Shown in pieces: positions 25,560 to 32,706 of a DNA stretch of 64,000 nt. The position numbers and the translations under genes were made by a program. The stretch covers positions 434,001-498,000 of the forward strand of contig JADJTD010000001.1 of NCBI GenBank assembly GCA_016711345.1, written 5' to 3'. The stretch comes from Chloracidobacterium sp. (GTDB lineage: Bacteria > Acidobacteriota > Blastocatellia > Pyrinomonadales > Pyrinomonadaceae). Position 1 is the first letter of the stretch. Each line of letters starts with the position of its first letter. A model generated the notes under the pieces. The model saw only the letters and a list, made by a program, of their open reading frames with translations, did not search any database and was not told where the DNA came from.

Positions 25560-25865
25560 CAGCGACGTCTTGACTCTTTCGGGCTTCGCCCAATCGCCAA
25601 GCGGAAAGGCTATGCCTTTCCGGCAGAGTGTAATATAAGATGTGCGGCTATGCCACCGCGTCAGCGACATCTTGACTCTTTCGGGCTTCGCCCGATCGAT
25701 GAGCGGAAAGGCTATGCCTTTCCGGCAGAATGTAATATAAGATGTGCGGCTATGCCGCCGCGTCAGCGACATCTTGACTCTTTCGGGCTTCGCCCGATCG
25801 CCAAGCGGAAAGGCTATGCCTTTCCGGAGATGTAATTTTAAGATTTGCGGCTATGCCGCCGCACC
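25560..25865. repeat. Three exact-period 102-bp tandem copies of a REP-like unit
   Basis: Units begin at 25560, 25662 and 25764. Each contains CGGGCTTCGCCC(G), GCGGAAAGGCTATGCCTTTCC and GCGGCTATGCCGCCGC in that order. The copies differ at only a few positions (for example CAATCGCCA versus CGATCGATG). The 102-base period is a multiple of three, which makes spurious long open frames across the array. Confidence 0.92.
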
Positions 25866-26288
25866 GCGTCTTCGAGGCAAATAGCCACGTCCTTTAGGGC
25901 GTGTTTAGGTTGTTGTAATTTATTCGAGAGCGATTTATCGTCCTTTAAATTCCGGCGGCTTAAGCCAGGCGGAGCAAGGACGTTGAAACGCCCTTCCGAT
26001 CAATTCGGGCGATCTTCACCACGCCGTAAACGAGCGTGGCTATCTGCCCTTCGGGAAAGCCGCGTAAAACGCGGCTGTCGAAAAATCCAATTCTTACGCT
26101 CCCCTCTATATTCCACATTCGGTAATTGGACCGCCTTACCGTAACGAAATTGGACGTTTTGTTTCTTTAGTCAGGCGGCTTCAGCCGTCTTTCCGCGTTT
26201 CGCGGCAAATAGCCACGTCGCTTTAGCACGTGGTCAGAGCGAATAACGAATTCCGAAGGGCGTTTTAACGTCCTTATCGGTTCGGGCT
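25866..26288. repeat. Mosaic of further palindromic repeats, REPIN/MITE-like
   Basis: Contains two copies of GGCAAATAGCCACGTC (near 25877 and 26204), a hairpin AGCCGCG-TAAAA-CGCGGCT (26058-26076) and a 24-base near-perfect inverted pair at 25976-25999 (AAGGACGTTGAAACGCCCTT) and 26252-26275 (AGGGCGTTTTAACGTCCTT), which would bound a ~300-bp element. No open frame with protein-like composition is seen and no transposase is nearby. Confidence 0.75.
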
Positions 26289-26600
26289 TTAGCCATCTCC
26301 CTTCTCCAGTCGGTCACGAGGCGTATCGTTCGTGCCCGGATCTGCCGACGAATACCGAAAGCGTCCAAACGCCGCGTCGCCGTTCGGGTTAGCCGAGCCG
26401 TTCAGCGTCGCCGCGCTCGATGTCAGTCCGGTCGCCGCCTGTGTCACCGCCATCGGAGCGTTTGGCGTAGCAAATGACAGCACCGTCCCAAACGCCGTGC
26501 CATCCGCGTTCGAAGGAATTGCACAGAAAAAGTAAAATCCTTGCGAATTAGGTACCTTAGTGCTAAATTTTCCCTGCGAATCAACTAAATTATGTCACAA
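26289..26600 (-). pseudogene. Fragment of a secreted repeat protein (Fn3-like YFFCAI...ATLNGSANPNG module)
   Basis: The minus strand reads NSQGFYFFCAIPSNADGTAF, GTVLSFATPNAPMAVTQAAT and GLTSSAATLNGSANPNGDAA, which is the conserved join between two fibronectin-III-like modules of large exported proteins in this group of bacteria. No start codon or signal peptide is upstream (a TGA precedes it at about 26601), and the frame ends in unrelated sequence at the repeat array. It is a leftover piece of a longer gene. The next gene starts inside its 5' edge on the other strand. Confidence 0.6.
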
Positions 26601-26984
26601 GAGCTCCAAGCGATAGAAAAAGAGAAACTGGAACTGATAAAAAAGGTCGAAGATTACAAAGCTATCCAAGACTATCTAAAGCACATGACGACTTTATCGG
26701 CGGGCTCGATTGTCATAATCGCTACGTTTCTTGAAAAGATTATCCAAAACCCGACGGAAAAATGGCTTGTTATCATTTCCTTAGGAGCATTTCTTTTATC
26801 GATCTTGAGCAGCATGATAGTTTACACCATTGCTATCGTGGACGACCCCCTATCCGGGGATGATATGTCTCTCTCGACGGCTTTGGGCGTAATAGCATCG
26901 TTAAGTTTGACGTGTATAGGATTTTTTGTTGGAATACTCAGCCTTGCAATATTTGCAATAGTGAATTTGTATCCTAGCTCTTAG
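26592..26984 (+). CDS. Small membrane protein of unknown function (three helices)
   Basis: A 130-residue protein: charged N-terminal coiled-coil-like helix (EKEKLELIKKVEDYKAIQDY), then three membrane helices (about 35-52, 58-80 and 95-122). No family recognised. It heads a set of four same-strand genes (26592-28534) lying between repeat arrays and a toxin-antitoxin-like pair. Codon use looks ordinary but the region is more AT-rich than its surroundings. Confidence 0.6.
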   Translation: MSQELQAIEKEKLELIKKVEDYKAIQDYLKHMTTLSAGSIVIIATFLEKIIQNPTEKWLVIISLGAFLLSILSSMIVYTIAIVDDPLSGDDMSLSTALGVIASLSLTCIGFFVGILSLAIFAIVNLYPSS

Positions 26985-27060
26985 GAGTAATTTTTCTCTC
27001 TTTACGACGGCAGAATCGGAACTATTGGTCGTGTGAAAGGTTCTTTGGTTACGATATTTT

Positions 27061-27699
27061 ATGAAGGAAGAAATTTCCTACTGGTATTCGCTCACACCGC
27101 TAATCATCGGTTGGCTCTTAGGCTTGCTTAGTCCGCTGCTTGGTGAATTCATCCAGCGACCATCAAAAAGACGGCAGATTAAAAAAAGTGTTTTTGTTCA
27201 ACTAAGACATCTACGGTATCAATGTGCCGGCCTTGCTTTCCTCGTCAGAGGTCAAGCCGGTACCCTCAATCGAGCCTTTGTTGAGTGGACCGCCAACATT
27301 CTCGATAAGGATAAAGGGGAATTCGACAGCGCCGGATTATATGATCAAGTGCGATCATTCTTAAAATTAGATGATCGCCAGATGGCAATTACGGCTAGAG
27401 CCGCGAGTGAGCCTGTTCTTCAGATGAGGAGGATAAGTATCGACTTCCTAGTCGCGCAGGTACCCAATCTCCACCTCTTTCAACCTGAGTTTCAACGGCT
27501 TTATCATGAAATTCTTGGAAGTGTCGCTATCATAAACTCCAATGCTGATATGCTTAGGTCGTATGAGCTAAAGACCTTCGATGATCTCCCGTCTGACAAA
27601 CATGCGGCGGTGTTGCAAAATCACCGAAATGCGAGTCAGCACATCGGTAATCTCGCAGAGCAATGTGCTAAATTGATAACTGACATAGAGAACTTATAG
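27061..27699 (+). CDS. Membrane-anchored helical protein of unknown function
   Basis: The 212-residue protein has one N-terminal membrane segment (YSLTPLIIGWLLGLLSPLLG) followed by a basic patch (RPSKRRQIKKS) and a long helical cytoplasmic part without motifs I recognise; HRNASQHIGNLAEQCAKLI closes it. Gap of 76 bases to the preceding gene and 23 to the HEPN-type gene. The order membrane protein, membrane-anchored protein, HEPN protein could mean they work together, but nothing proves it. Confidence 0.6.
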   Translation: MKEEISYWYSLTPLIIGWLLGLLSPLLGEFIQRPSKRRQIKKSVFVQLRHLRYQCAGLAFLVRGQAGTLNRAFVEWTANILDKDKGEFDSAGLYDQVRSFLKLDDRQMAITARAASEPVLQMRRISIDFLVAQVPNLHLFQPEFQRLYHEILGSVAIINSNADMLRSYELKTFDDLPSDKHAAVLQNHRNASQHIGNLAEQCAKLITDIENL

Positions 27700-27722
27700 T
27701 TGATCAATAACGAATCAAAATA

Positions 27723-28355
27723 ATGACGCGTGACGATTTATCATTTCAGGCGAGACAGCTAATCGATTCTCTTGATTCTCTAGACCATACGAGTAAGGCA
27801 TTGGCCTCCCATGCAACCGTAACGGAGTTTTTGAGAGTATACGCGGGCGAGAAAAGCGCTTTCTACGCCGCTGCAAATACGATTAGTCCTTACATGATAA
27901 CCCCCGAATCGACGAAGAAAAGGCTTCGAGAACTTCTTCAGTCGTTCCATTCATATGTTGAATCCGGGCTACATGGTGGCGTTTCGCCGGAAAGACAGGC
28001 GCAAATTGATGTTGTTTCAGACTTTCTAGAAATGGCGGCCTCCCTTTTGCACCGAAATGATGTTCATCCTGCAGCGCCCGCAGTTTTAATCGGAGCAACG
28101 CTTGAAGAGTTCCTGCGAAATTGGGTCGAAAGCGAAAAATTACCATTGGGAGATAAGAAACCTGGATTGGAAACCTACTCCCAAGTCCTTCGCGATGCGA
28201 ATAAACTGACTAAACAAGACGGCAAGGATATTACATCTTGGGCGGGAATTAGAAACCATGCGGCACACGGCGAGTGGGACGAAGTGAAAGATAAACAGCG
28301 TATAGGCATGATGTTAGAATCGGTTAATTTATTCATCCGCAAATATTCAATATGA
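27723..28355 (+). CDS. HEPN-type domain protein (RNHAAH motif)
   Basis: The 210-residue protein has a helical N-terminal half and a C-terminal domain containing APAVLIGATLEEFLRNWVE and SWAGIRNHAAHGEWDEV. Arg177-Asn178-x3-His182 matches the R(N)x4-6H motif of HEPN domains, many of which are RNases in toxin-antitoxin, abortive-infection and other conflict systems; related DUF4145-like HEPN domains are also found in other roles. No paired antitoxin-like nucleotidyltransferase is next to it on this strand, although one lies 200 bases downstream on the opposite strand. Catalytic activity is inference. Confidence 0.6.
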   Translation: MTRDDLSFQARQLIDSLDSLDHTSKALASHATVTEFLRVYAGEKSAFYAAANTISPYMITPESTKKRLRELLQSFHSYVESGLHGGVSPERQAQIDVVSDFLEMAASLLHRNDVHPAAPAVLIGATLEEFLRNWVESEKLPLGDKKPGLETYSQVLRDANKLTKQDGKDITSWAGIRNHAAHGEWDEVKDKQRIGMMLESVNLFIRKYSI

Positions 28356-28534
28356 CATGTATGAACAACGTCAGATCATTTATCTTCGGATTTATATTCG
28401 CAACAGCGATATTTGTTTGTTATTCGGCGCACGCGGGCAAAGATCCGAGCATTGTTGGCGACAACGGTTATCTTTCTGGCGTTGATGTTTTCACCGAAAA
28501 GGGTGAAAAAATATGCACCGGCCTCGGCGGCTAA
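28352..28534 (+). CDS. Short exported protein of unknown function
   Basis: A 60-codon frame overlapping the end of the HEPN gene by 4 bases (ATGA), with a signal-peptide-like start (NVRSFIFGFIFATAIFVCYS-AHA) and only about 30 residues after it (KDPSIVGDNGYLSGVDVFTE then KGEKICTGLGG). The overlap supports real translation. The abrupt end soon after a Cys suggests a truncated gene is also possible. Confidence 0.4.
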   Translation: MTCMNNVRSFIFGFIFATAIFVCYSAHAGKDPSIVGDNGYLSGVDVFTEKGEKICTGLGG

Positions 28535-28547
28535 AAATCCCACTGGT

Positions 28548-29084
28548 TTAAACTCTTTCCTCTTCGATCATCTCAATCCACAGCTTTAGCGTAAGGTCTT
28601 CGCGGTCGGGGTTGCCGAGGTAAACCCGCAGCTCGTCGTGATAGCGCCGTGACAACACCGTGAGCTCAAAAGGCACGACGCGGGCGAGGTGCCTTACGTC
28701 TTCGCGGTCAATGTCGCCATTTCTTTCGATCTTGGCAAGGGCAATGTCATAAGGATCAAGTGCTAATAATCGAAGGCGTTCAAATTCTTTGGGAAAGACT
28801 TCGGTGAGACGATCCTCATAATTCTCAGGTAGAGTCGCAACGCCGACAGGATCAATATAAACGCCGTATCGTTTGAAAAGCGTGGATCCTATTCCCGCCA
28901 GATCGAAAAGCCCGGCTGGCCGGCGAACCAGTGTGAGCACATCGATGTCCGACGTTTCGCGTTTGAGGCCGTAAACGACCGTCACGACAAAGCCGCCCAA
29001 GCAATGGAGATGTGTTTCTTCGCTGACCGATGCATCGACCTCTCGGAGAAAAGAAAGCCATGGTTCGGGAATGTTAGACGTCAT
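28548..29084 (-). CDS. DUF6036-type nucleotidyltransferase, toxin-like partner
   Basis: The 178-residue protein has the minimal nucleotidyltransferase pattern GGFVVTVVYGLKRETSDIDV (about residues 30-50), where GG and DxD are the catalytic signature, followed by a region LLALDPYDIALAKIERNGDI with the conserved D-x2-D-x3-K arrangement of DUF6036/AbiEii-like proteins. It overlaps the XRE gene by 11 bases, as expected of a toxin-antitoxin-like operon. Which partner is toxic is not known from sequence. Confidence 0.75.
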   Translation of the reverse strand: MTSNIPEPWLSFLREVDASVSEETHLHCLGGFVVTVVYGLKRETSDIDVLTLVRRPAGLFDLAGIGSTLFKRYGVYIDPVGVATLPENYEDRLTEVFPKEFERLRLLALDPYDIALAKIERNGDIDREDVRHLARVVPFELTVLSRRYHDELRVYLGNPDREDLTLKLWIEMIEEERV

Positions 29085-29763
29085 AACGCGCTAGTTCGGG
29101 CGAAAGGCTTGCTAATATACGCCAATGCTTCGCACTCGCCGTACGGTTGTCAACGAGCCAGCGGCGTTCGGCGTTTGTCATTGTTTCGTTGCAAAGAGTG
29201 CCTTCGTGGGCGAGTATTGAATGTTCAAGATCGGCTTCGCGCCGTTTTAATGCGGCGGCGGTCGTTTTGTCGCTCCTCTTTTCGGCCATCCCGCGGGCAA
29301 CGCTGACGACGAAGCCGAGACGGTTTTGAAGGTCATACATTTTTGCCGTTCGAGTAACTTCGTCCCATTTCATATCTGGAAATTTAAGCACGAGCCACGG
29401 AAATGCTTCGACAAGTCTTGCGTCACGCTTATTAGCTTTTAAGCCCGCTAACAGCACGTCCGCAGGATTCTTTGGCCGCGACGGCTTGTAATGAGAAAAG
29501 CCCGGATAGCCCAAAGTTGCAAGATCGGTGGTCAGTTGATCGTCCGAAACATCGCCAACCTTATATTTACTGACGTTCGATGGCAACTCTGTCATCGGCA
29601 GGTCGAGCGAAGCTACGAGTTTCTTTTTTAGCTCTTCGCTAAGCGGACGGTGTTCCTTTTCAAGCAATGAAAGATAACCTTGCGAAACGCCAAGAGAGCG
29701 CGCGGCATCTTGCTGCGTGAGCCTGTTCCTTCGTCGATACTGCCTTAATTGGAGTCCCGTCAT
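29074..29763 (-). CDS. XRE-family helix-turn-helix regulator, antitoxin-like
   Basis: The 229-residue protein starts MTGLQLRQYRRRNRLTQQDA and has an N-terminal XRE helix-turn-helix (AARSLGVSQGYLSLLEKEHR, about residues 16-35), then a ~160-residue helical part of unknown fold. The frame reaches back to a TTG at 29781, but the ATG at 29763 is preferred. It is the first gene of a two-gene operon with the nucleotidyltransferase. A perfect inverted repeat 28 bases upstream is the likely autoregulatory operator. Confidence 0.78.
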   Translation of the reverse strand: MTGLQLRQYRRRNRLTQQDAARSLGVSQGYLSLLEKEHRPLSEELKKKLVASLDLPMTELPSNVSKYKVGDVSDDQLTTDLATLGYPGFSHYKPSRPKNPADVLLAGLKANKRDARLVEAFPWLVLKFPDMKWDEVTRTAKMYDLQNRLGFVVSVARGMAEKRSDKTTAAALKRREADLEHSILAHEGTLCNETMTNAERRWLVDNRTASAKHWRILASLSPELARYDV

Positions 29764-29790
29764 GCAAATATTACCCCACAATGAACTGCA

Positions 29791-29816
29791 ATAATATTAC
29801 AGTCTTGTAATATTAT
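29791..29816. promoter_or_regulatory. Perfect 11-bp inverted repeat, likely operator of the XRE gene
   Basis: ATAATATTACA - GTCT - TGTAATATTAT is a perfect inverted repeat with a 4-base centre, placed 28 bases upstream of the XRE start; a further half site AAATATTAC lies at 29766-29774. XRE antitoxins usually repress their own operon by binding such sites; that role is inferred. Confidence 0.6.
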
Positions 29817-29855
29817 ACAATTATAGTGATTACTGTCAATAGTTTGCATGAAAAC

Positions 29856-30003
29856 GTAGTGGTTCAGCTTGAGATCTCTGTGTCTTTTGTGTCGTCGCTT
29901 TGTGTCCTCTGTGTTTAGAAAATCAGTTAAACACAAAGAACACAAAGGTAAAGCCACAGAGAACACGAAGAAAAACGAATTAGATTTCAAACTGAACCAC
30001 TAC
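29856..30003. repeat. Inverted-repeat element with CACAGAGAACAC-type core
   Basis: Ends are GTAGTGGTTCAG and its complement CTGAACCACTAC; inside, GTGTCCTCTGTGTTTAG and ACACAAAGAACACAAAG / CCACAGAGAACAC pair imperfectly. Related elements are at 34722-34807, 47211-47280 and 55701-55789. The element separates the XRE control region from the remnants upstream of rplM. Confidence 0.7.
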
Positions 30004-30004
30004 C

Positions 30005-30140
30005 CATGAAAACTCTGACGAAATTGATCACGCCGATGCGGTAAAGTCAGCCCGAATCGGTTGACGAGAGTGATGTAGCCGATTCGATAGATCACGACGA
30101 ATCAGTGGACGACAATGGTGAAATCGACGAAGAAATGTAA
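30005..30140 (+). pseudogene. Remnant of an acidic protein tail
   Basis: Two plus-strand frames read as pieces of one Asp/Glu/Ser-rich tail: HENSDEIDHADAVKSA (one frame) and then QPESVDESDVADSIDHDESV with DDNGEIDEEM and stop (next frame). There is no start or body, so this looks like the frameshifted end of a lost gene. Low confidence because acidic low-complexity sequence can arise by chance. Confidence 0.3.
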
Positions 30141-30615
30141 TAGACGAGAGCGTAGATACCGGACGAAGGCCTACTTAAAAATGACGCAAAAATGTCATCT
30201 TCTCCGATGGCTTTTTTGGGGGTCTCCGATGGCTTTTTGGGGTCTAGCGGTGGCTTTTTGAGGGCTTCCGAGGGCCATTTAGGTCGGTTTTCAACGTAAG
30301 TGACTTTCTTTTCATACATTTACAAAGTTGATACTAGCAAATGTGCCAAAAATCCCGCCCAAGCCTCCCGAACCTCCGGACCCGACATTAAGTGGACAGT
30401 GAACGCTGACTTTCCATACATTAGCGGGTTTGCAGTAGCAAATCGTGACAAAACCGACCAAACCTCCTGAATCGCCGAGGCGACCAAGTCCAACGTACTC
30501 CAACTTAAGACTTAAGACTATGTACCCAAGACTCGCTCCTCCGCTTGACGTTGGCACTGGATTTCGATATCCTGTCAGTTCGCAATTTTGCGGATTTTTC
30601 TATCAGTGTGTGAAT
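30141..30615. repeat. Gene-poor stretch with short tandem and imperfect direct repeats
   Basis: From 30201 to 30285 a ~21-base unit TCTCCGATGGCTTTTTGGGG is repeated three to four times. From about 30317 to 30490 two imperfect ~60-base direct repeats share CTAGCAAAT/GTAGCAAAT, CAAAA and CCTCCNGAA words. Near 30505 the word CTTAAGACTTAAGACT recurs as in the array at 33369-33441. A minus-strand frame (30092-30319) with heptad KKPSETP repeats exists but has no ribosome site or recognisable domain. The rplM promoter should lie in the last ~100 bases. Confidence 0.5.
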
Positions 30616-31050
30616 ATGAGTACTTATTTTCCAAGTGGGAAGGGTTTAGCAGAAAACCGTAAGTGGTTGGTCGTTGATGCCAAGGGCAAAACGGTCGGCC
30701 GTTTGGCAACCGAGATCGCCCGCATTTTGTCGGGCAAGAACAATCCGGCATGGACACCGTTTCTGGATATGGGCGACCATTGCGTCGTCATAAACGCGCG
30801 TCACGCAGTGTTTACGGGTTCTAAGGACGATCAGAAGATCTATTACCGCCACACGCTTTATCCAGGCGGTTTGCGTGAGACGACCGTCAAAGAAATGTTC
30901 GAGAAAAAGCCTGAAAAGGTCATCGAACTAGCCGTTCGCGGCATGCTGCCGAAAACAAAGCTCGGCAAAGCAATGGCAAAAAAATTAAAGGTTTACGCAG
31001 ACGGCGAACATCGCCACATCGCCCAAAAACCGGAGGCAAGGGAGTTGTAA
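30616..31050 (+). CDS. rplM: 50S ribosomal protein L13
   Basis: The 144-residue protein contains KWLVVDAKGKTVGRLATEIA, GDHCVVINARHAVFTGSKDD, YYRHTLYPGG and AVRGMLPKTKLGKAM, the conserved L13 sequence. The ATG at 30616 (MSTYFPSGKG) gives the usual length; the longer upstream frame is not used. It starts the ribosomal block rplM-rpsI, followed by rpsB, tsf, pyrH, frr. Confidence 0.96.
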   Translation: MSTYFPSGKGLAENRKWLVVDAKGKTVGRLATEIARILSGKNNPAWTPFLDMGDHCVVINARHAVFTGSKDDQKIYYRHTLYPGGLRETTVKEMFEKKPEKVIELAVRGMLPKTKLGKAMAKKLKVYADGEHRHIAQKPEAREL

Positions 31051-31129
31051 TTTGCGATTTGCGAATGCCGATTTGCGATTTGACTCGCTTATCAATCGAA
31101 AATCGCAAATCTAAAATCCAAAATCGATT

Positions 31130-31522
31130 ATGGCAGACATTCAGTATTACGGCACTGGCCGCAGAAAAACTTCGACAGCACGTGTTTACCTTCGTCCGGG
31201 CAGCGGAAACATCGTTGTGAACAAGCGTGATTTCAACACCTACTTCCCTAACGAGGCGTTGCAGATGATTATTCGCCAGCCGCTCCGATTGACCGAGACG
31301 ACAGAGAAATTCGACATTCTCGTCAATGTTGACGGCGGCGGCACTGCCGGACAGGCCGGTGCGGTCCGTCACGGCATCACACGTGCTTTGATGGAATTTA
31401 ACTCGGACCTGCGTCCGGCTTTGAAGAAAGCGGGCCTCGTTACACGCGACCCGCGTCAGAAAGAACGTAAGAAATACGGGCAAAAAGGCGCCCGTGCGAG
31501 ATTCCAGTTCTCGAAACGTTAA
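31130..31522 (+). CDS. rpsI: 30S ribosomal protein S9
   Basis: The 130-residue protein begins with IQYYGTGRRKTSTARVYLRP and ends with the conserved KKAGLVTRDPRQKERKKYGQ / RARFQFSKR tail that reaches the ribosomal P site. It follows rplM by 79 bases; this gap is built of GATTTGCGAAT-type repeats with an inverted copy (AATCGCAAATCTAAAATCC). Confidence 0.97.
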   Translation: MADIQYYGTGRRKTSTARVYLRPGSGNIVVNKRDFNTYFPNEALQMIIRQPLRLTETTEKFDILVNVDGGGTAGQAGAVRHGITRALMEFNSDLRPALKKAGLVTRDPRQKERKKYGQKGARARFQFSKR

Positions 31523-31629
31523 TTTGTGCAGAGTTACGCGTTTACGCGTGATTCTACTTAATCCATCGGCTAGGCTCTTGGTTCGTGAGCATGCCTTGCC
31601 GAGTACATAAACCAAGGAGATATAAAGTT

Positions 31630-32604
31630 TTGGCTACAGTTACGATGAAAGAACTCCTCGAAGCAGGAGTTCATTTTGGTCACCAGGTTCGCCGTTGGAA
31701 TCCGAAGATGAAAGAGTACATCTTTGGAGAGCGCAACGGCATTTATATTATAGATCTGCAAAAAACGCAGAAACTCTTCCGCGACGGCCTAAATTACGTC
31801 ACAGAATCGCTCACCGAGCGCCCAAACCAAAAGGTCCTCTTCGTAGGCACCAAACGCCAGGCCCAGGACGCCATCAGAGAAGAAGCCGAACGCTGCGGAC
31901 AGTTTTACATCAATAACCGCTGGCTCGGTGGCCTTCTAACAAACTACGAAACCGTCAAAAAATCGATCCAAAAGCTCAAGGACATCGAAACGATGCGTGA
32001 AGACGGCCGTTTTGAGATGCTCACCAAAAAAGAGCGTCTAAAACTCGACCGCGAACACGAAAGTTTGATGAAAAACTTGGCCGGAATCAAAAATATGAAC
32101 GGGATCCCGGACATGCTTTTCGTGATCGACGTTCGTAAAGAAGACATCGCGATCAAGGAAGCTAACCGGCTCAACATTCCGATCGTGGCCGTGGTTGATA
32201 CCAACTGCTCGCCCGAAGGCATCGATTGCGTGATCCCAGGTAACGACGACGCTTTGAGAGCCATTCGCCTTTTTGCCTCACGTATCGCCGACGCCATCAT
32301 TGAAGGCAGACAGGTCGGCACAGAAGGCCGCAGCGCTGACGTTGAAGCGGAAACAGATGAGACCGACGGCACAGAATTGCCCGGAATTGGTTCATTAACG
32401 GCAATTCCGAAGGAATTTCGTGGTGAGGACGATGATGAAGATGTTGACATCGAGGAAGAATCCGATGATGACGATGAGATCGTAGCCGAAACCACGGAAG
32501 AAGTTCCTAATGCGGATGCAGCCGCCACTGAGCCGACAGCCGAAACTGCGACGGCAGCAACAGAAGAATCAACGGAAGAAAGCAGCGAAGCAAAAGCAAG
32601 CTAG
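31630..32604 (+). CDS. rpsB: 30S ribosomal protein S2 with acidic C-terminal extension
   Basis: The protein (about 324 residues) has TMKELLEAGVHFGHQVRRWN, YIIDLQKTQKLFRDGL and DTNCSPEGIDCVIPGNDDAL, all conserved in S2. AAGGAG ends 10 bases before a TTG at 31630, so the TTG start (read as ATVTMKELL) is preferred over the ATG at 31645. After the normal end (about residue 240) there is an ~80-residue tail rich in Asp, Glu, Thr and Ala (EDDDEDVDIEEESDDDDE), unusual for S2. 107 bases of leader upstream could carry autoregulation; it includes a small ACGCG/CGCGT hairpin. Confidence 0.95.
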   Translation: MATVTMKELLEAGVHFGHQVRRWNPKMKEYIFGERNGIYIIDLQKTQKLFRDGLNYVTESLTERPNQKVLFVGTKRQAQDAIREEAERCGQFYINNRWLGGLLTNYETVKKSIQKLKDIETMREDGRFEMLTKKERLKLDREHESLMKNLAGIKNMNGIPDMLFVIDVRKEDIAIKEANRLNIPIVAVVDTNCSPEGIDCVIPGNDDALRAIRLFASRIADAIIEGRQVGTEGRSADVEAETDETDGTELPGIGSLTAIPKEFRGEDDDEDVDIEEESDDDDEIVAETTEEVPNADAAATEPTAETATAATEESTEESSEAKAS

Positions 32605-32620
32605 TACATTTTTATTCTTG

Positions 32621-32667
32621 AAAGCGTAGCTCTTTTCCGTATCCTCGGCGACGGGCTACGCTTTTTT
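32621..32667 (+). terminator. Hairpin with T run between rpsB and tsf
   Basis: AAAGCGTAGC and GCTACGCTTT pair over a 24-base loop and are followed by T residues. It could terminate or attenuate transcription between rpsB and tsf, lowering tsf expression relative to rpsB. Confidence 0.6.
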
Positions 32668-32706
32668 ACAAACAGATATTTAGCGAAATTATTTTTGGAG
32701 TAAGTT

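Noticed and set aside
25518..25835. Open frames on both strands through the 102-bp tandem array
   Set aside because: The period is a multiple of three, so any stop-free unit gives a long frame; the peptides repeat the palindromes and have no protein-like composition.
25560..25865. Possible CRISPR or satellite-encoded protein
   Set aside because: Whole units repeat without unique spacers; it is a tandem REP-like array.
29856..30003. Transposon with encoded transposase
   Set aside because: The element is only 148 bases long and has no coding capacity.
30312..30557. Minus-strand Gly-rich open frame
   Set aside because: Low-complexity sequence made by two imperfect direct repeats, no ribosome site and no recognised domain.
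31523..31629. Riboswitch or known ribosomal leader before rpsB
   Set aside because: Only a small hairpin is visible by eye; no conserved leader could be recognised without covariance search.
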